Below, one piece after another: positions 23,649 through 37,400 of a stretch of DNA of 64,000 bases. Numbering within the stretch: position 1 is the first letter of the stretch; every line of letters begins with the position of its first letter. The notes below the pieces were generated by a model. It was given only the letters and a program-made list of their open reading frames with translations, ran no database searches and was not told the origin of the DNA. Origin of the DNA: Limanda limanda. Lineage: Eukaryota > Chordata > Actinopteri > Pleuronectiformes > Pleuronectidae. A program made the position numbers and the translations under genes. The stretch is from the NCBI RefSeq assembly GCF_963576545.1, contig NW_026870603.1, forward strand, positions 496,001 through 560,000, in the 5' to 3' direction.

Positions 23649-24284
23649 GAGATATTCTTGAATAACTTTTTTTGTGAAGGTCGGAGAGACTTGGAAAGTG
23701 GTTGCATCTGGACTAATTTGGGTCCTGCGGATCGATTGGTACCATCCCCGAGCTTGTACGACCTTCGGAAGAGGTCGACCGACGAAATTCCCCCAAATCT
23801 GAGGAGATATTCTTGAATAACTTTTTTTGTGAAGGTCGGAGAGACTTGCAAGTAGGCTCTACCCCCACTAAATGGGGTAGCGCGCATCGATCGGTACCAT
23901 CCTTGAGCTTCTCCGACTTTTGGAAGGGTTAGGGTTAGGGTTAGGGATGAAAGCACATAGGAGAAAGAGATATTCTTGAATAACTTTTTTTGTGAAGGTC
24001 GGAGAGACTTGCAAGTAGGCTCTACCCCCACTAAATGGGGTAGCGCGCATCGATCGGTACCATCCTTGAGCTTCTTAGACTTTCGGAAGGGTTAGGGTTA
24101 GGGTTAGGGATGAAAGCACATAGGAGAAAGAGATATTCTTGAATAACTTTTTTTGTGAAGGTCGGAGAGACTTGGAAAGTGGTTGCATCTGGACTAATTT
24201 GGGTCCTGCGGATCGATTGGTACCATCCCCGAGCTTGTACGACCTTCGGAAGAGGTCGACCGACGAAATTCCCCCAAATCTGAG
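23649..24284 (+). repeat. TTAGAC-marked B-A-A-B block, fourth copy
   Basis: B (23,649), A with TTTTGG, A with CTTCTTAGAC near 24,073, B (24,130). The stretch from 24,130 to about 25,720 matches 34,257 onward at an offset of 10,127 bp. Confidence 0.85.
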
Positions 24285-27200
24285 GAGATATTCTTGAATA
24301 ACTTTTTTTGTGAAGGTCGGAGAGACTTGCAAGTAGGCTCTACCCCCACTAAATGGGGTAGCGCGCATCGATCGGTACCATCCTTGAGCTTCTCCGACTT
24401 TTGGAAGGGTTAGGGTTAGGGTTAGGGATGAAAGCACATAGGAGAAAGAGATATTCTTGAATAACTTTTTTTGTGAAGGTCGGAGAGACTTGCAAGTAGG
24501 CTCTACCCCCACTAAATGGGGTAGCGCGCATCGATCGGTACCATCCTTGAGCTTCTCCGACTTTCGGAAGGGTTAGGGTTAGGGTTAGGGATGAAAGCAC
24601 ATAGGAGAAAGAGATATTCTTGAATAACTTTTTTTGTGAAGGTCGGAGAGACTTGGAAAGTGGTTGCATCTGGACTAATTTGGGTCCTGCAGATCGATTG
24701 GTACCATCCCCGAGCTTGTACGACCTTCGGAAGAGGTCGACCGACGAAATTCCCCCAAATCTGAGGAGATATTCTTGAATAACTTTTTTTGTGAAGGTCG
24801 GAGAGACTTGCAAGTAGGCTCTACCCCCACTAAATGGGGTTGTGCGCATCGATCAGTACCATCCTTGAGCTTCTCCGACTTTCGGAAGGGTTAGGGTTAG
24901 GGTTAGGGATGAAAGCACATAGGAGAAAGAGATATTCTTGAATAACTTTTTTTGTGAAGGTCGGAGAGACTTGCAAGTAGGCTCTACCCCCACTAAATGG
25001 GGTAGCGCGCATCGATCGGTACCATCGTTGAGCTTCTCCGACTTTCGGAAGGGTTAGGGTTAGGGATGAAAGCACATAGGAGAAAGAGATATTCTTGAAT
25101 AACTTTTTTTGTGAAGGTCGGAGAGACTTGGAAAGTGGTTGCATCTGGACTAATTTGGGTCCTGCGGATCGATTGGTACCATCCCCGAGCTTGTACGACC
25201 TTCGGAAGAGGTCGACCGACGAAATTCCCCCAAATCTGAGGAGATATTCTTGAATAACTTTTTTTGTGAAGGTCGGAGAGACTTGCAAGTAGGCTCTACC
25301 CCCACTAAATGGGGTAGCGCGCATCGATCGGTACCATCCTTGAGCTTCTCCGACTTTCGGAAGGGTTAGGGTTAGGGTTAGGGATGAAAGCACATAGGAG
25401 AAAGAGATATTCTTGAATAACTTTTTTTGTGAAGGTCGGAGAGACTTGCAAGTAGGCTCTACCCCCACTAAATGGGGTAGCGCGCATCGATCGGTACCAT
25501 CCTTGAGCTTCTCCGACTTTCGGAAGGGTTAGGGTTAGGGTTAGGGATGAAAGCACATAGGAGAAAGAGATATTCTTGAATAACTTTTTTTGTGAAGGTC
25601 GGAGAGACTTGGAAAGTGGTTGCATCTGGACTAATTTGGGTCCTGCGGATCGATTGGTACCATCCCCGAGCTTGTACGACCTTCGGAAGAGGTCGACCGA
25701 CGAAATTCCCCCAAATCTGAGGAGATATTCTTGAATAACTTTTTTTGTGAAGGTCGGAGAGACTTGCAAGTAGGCTTTACCCCCACTAAATGGGGTTGCG
25801 CGCATCGATCAGTACTATCCTTGAGCTTCTCCGACTTTCGGAAGGGTTAGGGTTAGGGTTAGGGATGAAAGCACATAGGAGAAAGAGATATTCTTGAATA
25901 ACTTTTTTTGTGAAGGTCGGAGAGACTTGCAAGTAGGCTCTACCCCCACTAAATGGGGTAGCGCGCATCGATCAGTACCATCCTTGAGCTTCTCCGACTT
26001 TCGGAAGGGTTAGGGTTAGGGTTAGGGATGAAAGCACATAGGAGAAAGAGATATTCTTGAATAACTTTTTTTGTGAAGGTCGGAGAGACTTGCAAGTAGG
26101 CTCTACCCCCACTAAATGGGGTAGCGCGCATCGATCGGTACCATCCTTGAGCTTCTCCGACTTTCGGAAGGGTTAGGGTTAGGGTTAGGGATGAAAGCAC
26201 ATAGGAGAAAGAGATATTCTTGAATAACTTTTTTTGTGAAGGTCGGAGAGACTTGCAAGTAGGCTCTACCCCCACTAAATGGGGTAGCGCGCATCGATCG
26301 GTACCATCCTTGAGCTTCTCCGACTTTTGGAAGGGTTAGGGTTAGGGTTAGGGATGAAAGCACATAGGAGAAAGAGATATTCTTGAATAACTTTTTTTGT
26401 GAAGGTCGGAGAGACTTGCAAGTAGGCTCTACCCCCACTAAATGGGGTAGCGCGCATCGATCGGTACCATCCTTGAGCTTCTCCGACTTTCGGAAGGGTT
26501 AGGGTTAGGGTTAGGGATGAAAGCACATAGGAGAAAGAGATATTCTTGAATAACTTTTTTTGTGAAGGTCGGAGAGACTTGGAAAGTGTTTGCATCTGGA
26601 CTAATTTGGGTCCTGCAGATCGATTGGTACCATCCCCGAGCTTGTACGACCTTCGGAAGAGGTCGACCGACGAAATTCCCCCAAATCTGAGGAGATATTC
26701 TTGAATAACTTTTTTTGTGAAGGTCGGAGAGACTTGCAAGTAGGCTCTACCCCCACTAAATGGGGTTGTGCGCATCGATCAGTACCATCCTTGAGCTTCT
26801 CCGACTTTCGGAAGGGTTAGGGTTAGGGTTAGGGATGAAAGCACATAGGAGAAAGAGATATTCTTGAATAACTTTTTTTGTGAAGGTCGGAGAGACTTGC
26901 AAGTAGGCTCTACCCCCACTAAATGGGGTAGCGCGCATCGATCGGTACCATCGTTGAGCTTCTCCGACTTTCGGAAGGGTTAGGGTTAGGGATGAAAGCA
27001 CATAGGAGAAAGAGATATTCTTGAATAACTTTTTTTGTGAAGGTCGGAGAGACTTGGAAAGTGGTTGCATCTGGACTAATTTGGGTCCTGCGGATCGATT
27101 GGTACCATCCCCGAGCTTGTACGACCTTCGGAAGAGGTCGACCGACGAAATTCCCCCAAATCTGAGGAGATATTCTTGAATAACTTTTTTTGTGAAGGTC

Positions 27201-30064
27201 GGAGAGACTTGCAAGTAGGCTCTACCCCCACTAAATGGGGTAGCGCGCATCGATCGGTACCATCCTTGAGCTTCTCCGACTTTCGGAAGGGTTAGGGTTA
27301 GGGATGAAAGCACATAGGAGAAAGAGATATTCTTGAATAACTTTTTTTGTGAAGGTCGGAGAGACTTGCAAGTAGGCTCTACCCCCACTAAATGGGGTAG
27401 CGCGCATCGATCGGTACCATCCTTGAGCTTCTCCGACTTTCGGAAGGGTTATGGTTAGGGTTAGGGATGAAAGCACATAGGAGAAAGAGATATTCTTGAA
27501 TAACTTTTTTTGTGAAGGTCGGAGAGACTTGGAAAGTGGTTGCATCTGGACTAATTTGGGTCCTGCGGATCGATTGGTACCATCCCCGAGCTTGTACGAC
27601 CTTCGGAAGAGGTCGACCGACGAAATTCCCCCAAATCTGAGGAGATATTCTTGAATAACTTTTTTTGTGAAGGTCGGAGAGACTTGCAAGTAGGCTTTAC
27701 CCCCACTAAATGGGGTTGCGCGCATCGATCAGTACTATCCTTGAGCTTCTCCGACTTTCGGAAGGGTTAGGGTTAGGGTTAGGGATGAAAGCACATAGGA
27801 GAAAGAGATATTCTTGAATAACTTTTTTTGTGAAGGTCGGAGAGACTTGCAAGTAGGCTCTACCCCCACTAAATGGGGTAGCGCGCATCGATCAGTACCA
27901 TCCTTGAGCTTCTCCGACTTTCGGAAGGGTTAGGGTTAGGGTTAGGGATGAAAGCACATAGGAGAAAGAGATATTCTTGAATAACTTTTTTTGTGAAGGT
28001 CGGAGAGACTTGCAAGTAGGCTCTACCCCCACTAAATGGGGTAGCGCGCATCGATCGGTACCATCCTTGAGCTTCTCCGACTTTCGGAAGGGTTAGGGTT
28101 AGGGTTAGGGATGAAAGCACATAGGAGAAAGAGATATTCTTGAATAACTTTTTTTGTGAAGGTCGGAGAGACTTGCAAGTAGGCTCTACCCCCACTAAAT
28201 GGGGTAGCGCGCATCGATCGGTACCATCCTTGAGCTTCTCCGACTTTCGGAAGGGTTAGGGTTAGGGATGAAAGCACATAGGAGAAAGAGATATTCTTGA
28301 ATAACTTTTTTTGTGAAGGTCGGAGAGACTTGGAAAGTGGTTGCATCTGGACTAATTTGGGTCCTGCGGATCGATTGGTACCATCCCCGAGCTTGTACGA
28401 CCTTCGGAAGAGGTCGACCGACGAAATTCCCCCAAATCTGAGGAGATATTCTTGAATAACTTTTTTTGTGAAGGTCGGAGAGACTTGCAAGTAGGCTCTA
28501 CCCCCACTAAATGGGGTAGCGCGCATCGATCGGTACCATCCTTGAGCTTCTCCGACTTTCGGAAGGGTTAGGGTTAGGGTTAGGGATGAAAGCACATAGG
28601 AGAAAGAGATATTCTTGAATAACTTTTTTTGTGAAGGTCGGAGAGACTTGCAAGTAGGCTCTACCCCCACTAAATGGGTTAGCGCGCATCGATCGGTACC
28701 ATCCTTGAGCTTCTCCGACTTTCGGAAGGGTTAGGGTTAGGGTTAGGGATGAAAGCACATAGGAGAAAGAGATATTCTTGAATAACTTTTTTTGTGAAGG
28801 TCGGAGAGACTTGGAAAGTGGTTGCATCTGGACTAATGTGGGTCCTGCGGATCGATTGGTACCATCCCCGAGCTTGTACGACCTTCGGAAGAGGTCGACC
28901 GACGAAATTCCCCCAAATCTGAGGAGATATTCTTGAATAACTTTTTTTGTGAAGGTCGGAGAGACTTGCAAGTAGGCTTTACCCCCACTAAATGGGGTTG
29001 CGCGCATCGATCAGTACCATCCTTGAGCTTCTCCGACTTTCGGAAGGGTTAGGGTTAGGGTTAGGGATGAAAGCACATAGGAGAAAGAGATATTCTTGAA
29101 TAACTTTTTTTGTGAAGGTCGGAGAGACTTGCAAGTAGGCTTTACCCCCACTAAATGGGGTTGCGCGCATCGATCAGTACCATCCTTGAGCTTCTCCGAC
29201 TTTCGGAAGGGTTAGGGTTAGGGTTAGGGATGAAAGCACATAGGAGAAAGAGATATTCTTGAATAACTTTTTTTGTGAAGGTCGGAGAGACTTGCAAGTA
29301 GGCTCTACCCCCACTAAATGGGGTAGCGCGCATCGATCGGTACCATCCTTGAGCTTCTCCGACTTTCGGAAGGGTTAGGGTTAGGGTTAGGGATGAAAGC
29401 ACATAGGAGAAAGAGATATTCTTGAATAACTTTTTTTGTGAAGGTCGGAGAGACTTGCAAGTAGGCTCTACCCCCACTAAATGGGGTAACGCGCATCGAT
29501 CGGTACCATCCTTGAGCTTCTCCGACTTTCGGAAGGGTTAGGGTTAGGGTTAGGGATGAAAGCACATAGGAGAAAGAGATATTCTTGAATAACTTTTTTT
29601 GTGAAGGTCGGAAAGACTTGCAAGTAGGCTCTACCCCCACTAAATGGGGTAGCGCGCATCGATCGGTACCATCCTTGAGCTTCTCCGACTTTCGGAAGGG
29701 TTAGGGTTAGGGTTAGGGATGAAAGCACATAGGAGAAAGAGATATTCTTGAATAACTTTTTTTGTGAAGGTCGGAGAGACTTGCAAGTAGGCTCTACCCC
29801 CACTAAATGGGGTAGCGCGCATCGATCGGTACCATCCTTGAGCTTCTCCGACTTTCGGAAGGGTTAGGGTTAGGGTTAGGGATGAAAGCACATAGGAGAA
29901 AGAGATATTCTTGAATAACTTTTTTTGTGAAGGTCGGAGAGACTTGCAAGTAGGCTCTACCCCCACTAAATGGGGTAGCGCGCATCGATCGGTACCATCT
30001 TTGAGCTTCTCCGACTTTCGGAAGGGTTAGGGTTAGGGTTAGGGATGAAAGCACATAGGAGAAA

Positions 30065-30700
30065 GAGATATTCTTGAATAACTTTTTTTGTGAAGGTCGG
30101 AGAGACTTGGAAAGTGGTTGCATCTGGACTAATTTGGGTCCTGCGGATCGATTGGTACCATCCCCGAGCTTGTACGACCTTCGGAAGAGGTCGACCGACG
30201 AAATTCCCCCAAATCTGAGGAGATATTCTTGAATAACTTTTTTTGTGAAGGTCGGAGAGACTTGCAAGTAGGCTCTACCCCCACTAAATGGGGTAGCGCG
30301 CATCGATCGGTACCATCCTTGAGCTTCTCCGACTTTTGGAAGGGTTAGGGTTAGGGTTAGGGATGAAAGCACATAGGAGAAAGAGATATTCTTGAATAAC
30401 TTTTTTTGTGAAGGTCGGAGAGACTTGCAAGTAGGCTCTACCCCCACTAAATGGGGTAGCGCGCATCGATCGGTACCATCCTTGAGCTTCTCCGACTTTC
30501 GGAAGGGTTAGGGTTAGGGTTAGGGATGAAAGCACATAGGAGAAAGAGATATTCTTGAATAACTTTTTTTGTGAAGGTCGGAGAGACTTGGAAAGTGGTT
30601 GCATCTGGCCTAATTTGGGTCCTGCGGATCGATTGGTACCATCCCCGAGCTTGTACGACCTTCGGAAGAGGTCGACCGACGAAATTCCCCCAAATCTGAG
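30065..30700 (+). repeat. Cassette B-A-A-B' copy 5
   Basis: B (30,065), A with TTTTGG (30,220), A (30,383) and B' (30,546-30,700). Unusually, the A after it (30,701) has the plain GGGGTAG/GATCGG form, so the usual downstream marker is missing here. Confidence 0.86.
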
Positions 30701-32161
30701 GAGATATTCTTGAATAACTTTTTTTGTGAAGGTCGGAGAGACTTGCAAGTAGGCTCTACCCCCACTAAATGGGGTAGCGCGCATCGATCGGTACCATCCT
30801 TGAGCTTCTCCGACTTTCGGAAGGGTTAGGGTTAGGGTTAGGGATGAAAGCACATAGGAGAAAGAGATATTCTTGAATAACTTTTTTTGTGAAGGTCGGA
30901 GAGACTTGCAAGTAGGCTCTACCCCCACTAAATGGGGTAGCGCGCATCGATCGGTACCATCCTTGAGCTTCTCCGACTTTCGGAAGGGTTAGGGTTAGGG
31001 TTAGGGATGAAAGCACATAGGAGAAAGAGATATTCTTGAATAACTTTTTTTGTGAAGGTCGGAGAGACTTGCAAGTAGGCTCTACCCCCACTAAATGGGG
31101 TAGCGCGCATCGATCGGTACCATCCTTGAGCTTCTCCGACTTTCGGAAGGGTTAGGGTTAGGGTTAGGGATGAAAGCACATAGGAGAAAGAGATATTCTT
31201 GAATAACTTTTTTTGTGAAGGTCGGAGAGACTTGCAAGTAGGCTTTACCCCCACTAAATGGGGTTGCGCGCATCGATCAGTACCATCCTTGAGCTTCTCC
31301 GACTTTCGGAAGGGTTAGGGTTAGGGTTAGGGATGAAAGCACATAGGAGAAAGAGATATTCTTGAATAACTTTTTTTGTGAAGGTCGGAGAGACTTGCAA
31401 GTAGGCTCTACCCCCACTAAATGGGGTAGCGCGCATCGATCGGTACCATCCTTGAGCTTCTCCGACTTTCGGAAGGGTTAGGGTTAGGGTTAGGGATGAA
31501 AGCACATAGGAGAAAGAGATATTCTTGAATAACTTTTTTTGTGAAGGTCGGAGAGACTTGCAAGTAGGCTCTACCCCCACTAAATGGGGTAACGCGCATC
31601 GATCGGTACCATCCTTGAGCTTCTCCGACTTTCGGAAGGGTTAGGGTTAGGGATGAAAGCACATAGGAGAAAGAGATATTCTTGAATAACTTTTTTTGTG
31701 AAGGTCGGAAAGACTTGCAAGTAGGCTCTACCCCCACTAAATGGGGTAGCGCGCATCGATCGGTACCATCCTTGAGCTTCTCCGACTTTCGGAAGGGTTA
31801 GGGTTAGGGTTAGGGATGAAAGCACATAGGAGAAAGAGATATTCTTGAATAACTTTTTTTGTGAAGGTCGGAGAGACTTGCAAGTAGGCTCTACCCCCAC
31901 TAAATGGGGTAGCGCGCATCGATCGGTACCATCTTTGAGCTTCTCCGACTTTCGGAAGGGTTAGGGTTAGGGTTAGGGATGAAAGCACATAGGAGAAAGA
32001 GATATTCTTGAATAACTTTTTTTGTGAAGGTCGGAGAGACTTGCAAGTAGGCTCTACCCCCACTAAATGGGGTAGCGCGCATCGATCGGTACCATCTTTG
32101 AGCTTCTCCGACTTTCGGAAGGGTTAGGGTTAGGGTTAGGGATGAAAGCACATAGGAGAAA

Positions 32162-32797
32162 GAGATATTCTTGAATAACTTTTTTTGTGAAGGTCGGAGA
32201 GACTTGAAAAGTGGTTGCATCTGGACTAATTTGGGTCCTGCGGATCGATTGGTACCATCCCCGAGCTTGTACGACCTTCGGAAGAGGTCGACCGACGAAA
32301 TTCCCCCAAATCTGAGGAGATATTCTTGAATAACTTTTTTTGTGAAGGTCGGAGAGACTTGCAAGTAGGCTCTACCCCCACTAAATGGGGTAGCGCGCAT
32401 CGATCGGTACCATCCTTGAGCTTCTCCGACTTTTGGAAGGGTTAGGGTTAGGGTTAGGGATGAAAGCACATAGGAGAAAGAGATATTCTTGAATAACTTT
32501 TTTTGTGAAGGTCGGAGAGACTTGCAAGTAGGCTCTACCCCCACTAAATGGGGTAGCGCGCATCGATCGGTACCATCCTTGAGCTTCTCCGACTTTCGGA
32601 AGGGTTAGGGTTAGGGTTAGGGATGAAAGCACATAGGAGAAAGAGATATTCTTGAATAACTTTTTTTGTGAAGGTCGGAGAGACTTGGAAAGTGGTTGCA
32701 TCTGGCCTAATTTGGGTCCTGCGGATCGATTGGTACCATCCCCGAGCTTGTACGACCTTCGGAAGAGGTCGACCGACGAAATTCCCCCAAATCTGAG
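32162..32797 (+). repeat. Cassette B-A-A-B' copy 6
   Basis: B (32,162), A with TTTTGG, A and B' (32,643-32,797), 2,097 bp after copy 5. Its first B has CTTGAAAAG, a change also found in the right-hand domain near 55,511, 59,031 and 61,752. Confidence 0.87.
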
Positions 32798-33775
32798 GAG
32801 ATATTCTTGAATAACTTTTTTTGTGAAGGTCGGAGAGACTTGCAAGTAGGCTCTACCCCCACTAAATGGGGTTGCGCGCATCGATCAGTACCATCCTTGA
32901 GCTTCTCCGACTTTCGGAAGGGTTAGGGTTAGGGTTAGGGATGAAAGCACATAGGAGAAAGAGATATTCTTGAATAACTTTTTTTGTGAAGGTCGGAGAG
33001 ACTTGCAAGTAGGCTCTACCCCCACTAAATGGGGTAGCGCGCATCGATCGGTACCATCCTTGAGCTTCTCCGACTTTCGGAAGGGTTAGGGTTAGGGTTA
33101 GGGATGAAAGCACATAGGAGAAAGAGATATTCTTGAATAACTTTTTTTGTGAAGGTCGGAGAGACTTGCAAGTAGGCTCTACCCCCACTAAATGGGGTAG
33201 CGCGCATCGATCGGTACCATCCTTGAGCTTCTCCGACTTTCGGAAGGGTTAGGGTTAGGGTTAGGGATGAAAGCACATAGGAGAAAGAGATATTCTTGAA
33301 TAACTTTTTTTGTGAAGGTCGGAGAGACTTGCAAGTAGGCTCTACCCCCACTAAATGGGGTAGCGCGCATCGATCGGTACCATCCTTGAGCTTCTCCGAC
33401 TTTCGGAAGGGTTAGGGTTAGGGTTAGGGATGAAAGCACATAGGAGAAAGAGATATTCTTGAATAACTTTTTTTGTGAAGGTCGGAGAGACTTGCAAGTA
33501 GGCTCTACCCCCACTAAATGGGGTAGCGCGCATCGATCGGTACCATCCTTGAGCTTCTCCGACTTTCGGAAGGGTTAGGGTTAGGGTTAGGGATGAAAGC
33601 ACATAGGAGAAAGAGATATTCTTGAATAACTTTTTTTGTGAAGGTCGGAGAGACTTGCAAGTAGGCTCTACCCCCACTAAATGGGGTAGCGCGCATCGAT
33701 CGGTACCATCCTTGAGCTTCTCCGACTTTCGGAAGGGTTAGGGTTAGGGTTAGGGATGAAAGCACATAGGAGAAA

Positions 33776-34411
33776 GAGATATTCTTGAATAACTTTTTTT
33801 GTGAAGGTCGGAGAGACTTGGAAAGTGGTTGCATCTGGACTAATTTGGGTCCTGCGGATCGATTGGTACCATCCCCGAGCTTGTACGACCTTCGGAAGAG
33901 GTCGACCGACGAAATTCCCCCAAATCTGAGGAGATATTCTTGAATAACTTTTTTTGTGAAGGTCGGAGAGACTTGCAAGTAGGCTCTACCCCCACTAAAT
34001 GGGGTAGCGCGCATCGATCGGTACTATCCTTGAGCTTCTCCGACTTTTGGAAGGGTTAGGGTTAGGGTTAGGGATGAAAGCACATAGGAGAAAGAGATAT
34101 TCTTGAATAACTTTTTTTGTGAAGGTCGGAGAGACTTGCAAGTAGGCTCTACCCCCACTAAATGGGGTAGCGCGCATCGATCGGTACCATCCTTGAGCTT
34201 CTTAGACTTTCGGAAGGGTTAGGGTTAGGGTTAGGGATGAAAGCACATAGGAGAAAGAGATATTCTTGAATAACTTTTTTTGTGAAGGTCGGAGAGACTT
34301 GGAAAGTGGTTGCATCTGGACTAATTTGGGTCCTGCGGATCGATTGGTACCATCCCTGAGCTTGTACGACCTTCGGAAGAGGTCGACCGACGAAATTCCC
34401 CCAAATCTGAG
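33776..34411 (+). repeat. TTAGAC-marked B-A-A-B block, fifth copy
   Basis: B (33,776), A with TTTTGG, A with CTTCTTAGAC near 34,200, B (34,257). The second B has a private CATCCCTGAGC. Confidence 0.84.
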
Positions 34412-37400
34412 GAGATATTCTTGAATAACTTTTTTTGTGAAGGTCGGAGAGACTTGCAAGTAGGCTCTACCCCCACTAAATGGGGTAGCGCGCATCGATC
34501 GGTACCATCCTTGAGCTTCTCCGACTTTTGGAAGGGTTAGGGTTAGGGTTAGGGATGAAAGCACATAGGAGAAAGAGATATTCTTGAATAACTTTTTTTG
34601 TGAAGGTCGGAGAGACTTGCAAGTAGGCTCTACCCCCACTAAATGGGGTAGCGCACATCGATCGGTACCATCCTTGAGCTTCTCCGACTTTCGGAAGGGT
34701 TAGGGTTAGGGTTAGGGATGAAAGCACATAGGAGAAAGAGATATTCTTGAATAACTTTTTTTGTGAAGGTCGGAGAGACTTGGAAAGTGGTTGCATCTGG
34801 ACTAATTTGGGTCCTGCAGATCGATTGGTACCATCCCCGAGCTTGTACGACCTTCGGAAGAGGTCGACCGACGAAATTCCCCCAAATCTGAGGAGATATT
34901 CTTGAATAACTTTTTTTGTGAAGGTCGGAGAGACTTGCAAGTAGGCTCTACCCCCACTAAATGGGGTTGTGCGCATCGATCAGTACCATCCTTGAGCTTC
35001 TCCGACTTTCGGAAGGGTTAGGGTTAGGGTTAGGGATGAAAGCACATAGGAGAAAGAGATATTCTTGAATAACTTTTTTTGTGAAGGTCGGAGAGACTTG
35101 CAAGTAGGCTCTACCCCCACTAAATGGGGTAGCGCGCATCGATCGGTACCATCGTTGAGCTTCTCCGACTTTCGGAAGGGTTAGGGTTAGGGATGAAAGC
35201 ACATAGGAGAAAGAGATATTCTTGAATAACTTTTTTTGTGAAGGTCGGAGAGACTTGGAAAGTGGTTGCATCTGGACTAATTTGGGTCCTGCGGATCGAT
35301 TGGTACCATCCCCGAGCTTGTACGACCTTCGGAAGAGGTCGACCGACGAAATTCCCCCAAATCTGAGGAGATATTCTTGAATAACTTTTTTTGTGAAGGT
35401 CGGAGAGACTTGCAAGTAGGCTCTACCCCCACTAAATGGGGTAGCGCGCATCGATCGGTACCATCCTTGAGCTTCTCCGACTTTCGGAAGGGTTAGGGTT
35501 AGGGTTAGGGATGAAAGCACATAGGAGAAAGAGATATTCTTGAATAACTTTTTTTGTGAAGGTCGGAGAGACTTGCAAGTAGGCTCTACCCCCACTAAAT
35601 GGGGTAGCGCGCATCGATCGGTACCATCCTTGAGCTTCTCCGACTTTCGGAAGGGTTAGGGTTAGGGTTAGGGATGAAAGCACATAGGAGAAAGAGATAT
35701 TCTTGAATAACTTTTTTTGTGAAGGTCGGAGAGACTTGGAAAGTGGTTGCATCTGGACTAATTTGGGTCCTGCGGATCGATTGGTACCATCCCCGAGCTT
35801 GTACGACCTTCGGAAGAGGTCGACCGACGAAATTCCCCCAAATCTGAGGAGATATTCTTGAATAACTTTTTTTGTGAAGGTCGGAGAGACTTGCAAGTAG
35901 GCTTTACCCCCACTAAATGGGGTTGCGCGCATCGATCAGTACTATCCTTGAGCTTCTCCGACTTTCGGAAGGGTTAGGGTTAGGGTTAGGGATGAAAGCA
36001 CATAGGAGAAAGAGATATTCTTGAATAACTTTTTTTGTGAAGGTCGGAGAGACTTGCAAGTAGGCTCTACCCCCACTAAATGGGGTAGCGCGCATCGATC
36101 AGTACCATCCTTGAGCTTCTCCGACTTTCGGAAGGGTTAGGGTTAGGGTTAGGGATGAAAGCACATAGGAGAAAGAGATATTCTTGAATAACTTTTTTTG
36201 TGAAGGTCGGAGAGACTTGCAAGTAGGCTCTACCCCCACTAAATGGGGTAGCGCGCATCGATCGGTACCATCCTTGAGCTTCTCCGACTTTCGGAAGGGT
36301 TAGGGTTAGGGTTAGGGATGAAAGCACATAGGAGAAAGAGATATTCTTGAATAACTTTTTTTGTGAAGGTCGGAGAGACTTGCAAGTAGGCTCTACCCCC
36401 ACTAAATGGGGTAGCGCGCATCGATCGGTACCATCCTTGAGCTTCTCCGACTTTCGGAAGGGTTAGGGTTAGGGATGAAAGCACATAGGAGAAAGAGATA
36501 TTCTTGAATAACTTTTTTTGTGAAGGTCGGAGAGACTTGGAAAGTGGTTGCATCTGGACTAATTTGGGTCCTGCGGATCGATTGGTACCATCCCCGAGCT
36601 TGTACGACCTTCGGAAGAGGTCGACCGACGAAATTCCCCCAAATCTGAGGAGATATTCTTGAATAACTTTTTTTGTGAAGGTCGGAGAGACTTGCAAGTA
36701 GGCTCTACCCCCACTAAATGGGGTAGCGCGCATCGATCGGTACCATCCTTGAGCTTCTCCGACTTTCGGAAGGGTTAGGGTTAGGGTTAGGGATGAAAGC
36801 ACATAGGAGAAAGAGATATTCTTGAATAACTTTTTTTGTGAAGGTCGGAGAGACTTGCAAGTAGGCTCTACCCCCACTAAATGGGGTAGCGCGCATCGAT
36901 CGGTACCATCCTTGAGCTTCTCCGACTTTCGGAAGGGTTAGGGTTAGGGTTAGGGATGAAAGCACATAGGAGAAAGAGATATTCTTGAATAACTTTTTTT
37001 GTGAAGGTCGGAGAGACTTGGAAAGTGGTTGCATCTGGACTAATTTGGGTCCTGCGGATCGATTGGTACCATCCCCGAGCTTGTACGACCTTCGGAAGAG
37101 GTCGACCGACGAAATTCCCCCAAATCTGAGGAGATATTCTTGAATAACTTTTTTTGTGAAGGTCGGAGAGACTTGCAAGTAGGCTTTACCCCCACTAAAT
37201 GGGGTTGCGCGCATCGATCAGTACCATCCTTGAGCTTCTCCGACTTTCGGAAGGGTTAGGGTTAGGGTTAGGGATGAAAGCACATAGGAGAAAGAGATAT
37301 TCTTGAATAACTTTTTTTGTGAAGGTCGGAGAGACTTGCAAGTAGGCTTTACCCCCACTAAATGGGGTTGCGCGCATCGATCAGTACCATCCTTGAGCTT

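Larger units (their letters stand above)
19614..28768 (+). repeat. Super-repeat unit (9,155 bp)
   Basis: AATGTGGG-type B (19,614), five A, cassette (20,584), six A, TTAGAC block (22,198/22,679), five A, second TTAGAC block (23,649/24,130), two A, CTGCAG B (24,611), two A, B (25,086), two A, B (25,567), five A, CTGCAG B (26,537), two A, B (27,012), two A, B (27,487), four A, B (28,288), two A. Internal duplications explain the length: a 1,451 bp doubling of the TTAGAC block and a doubling of about 1,920 bp (25,086 with 27,012, and 25,567 with 27,487). B at 26,537 has a private GTGTTTGCAT. Confidence 0.82.
28769..36975 (+). repeat. Super-repeat unit (8,207 bp)
   Basis: AATGTGGG-type B (28,769), seven A, cassette (30,065), nine A, second cassette (32,162), six A, TTAGAC block (33,776/34,257), two A, CTGCAG B (34,738), two A, B (35,213), two A, B (35,694), four A, B (36,495), two A. 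The extra cassette comes from a local doubling of about 2.1 kb. B monomers at 28,769, 30,065 and 30,546 align with 36,976, 38,272 and 38,753 at exactly 8,207 bp. Confidence 0.83.
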
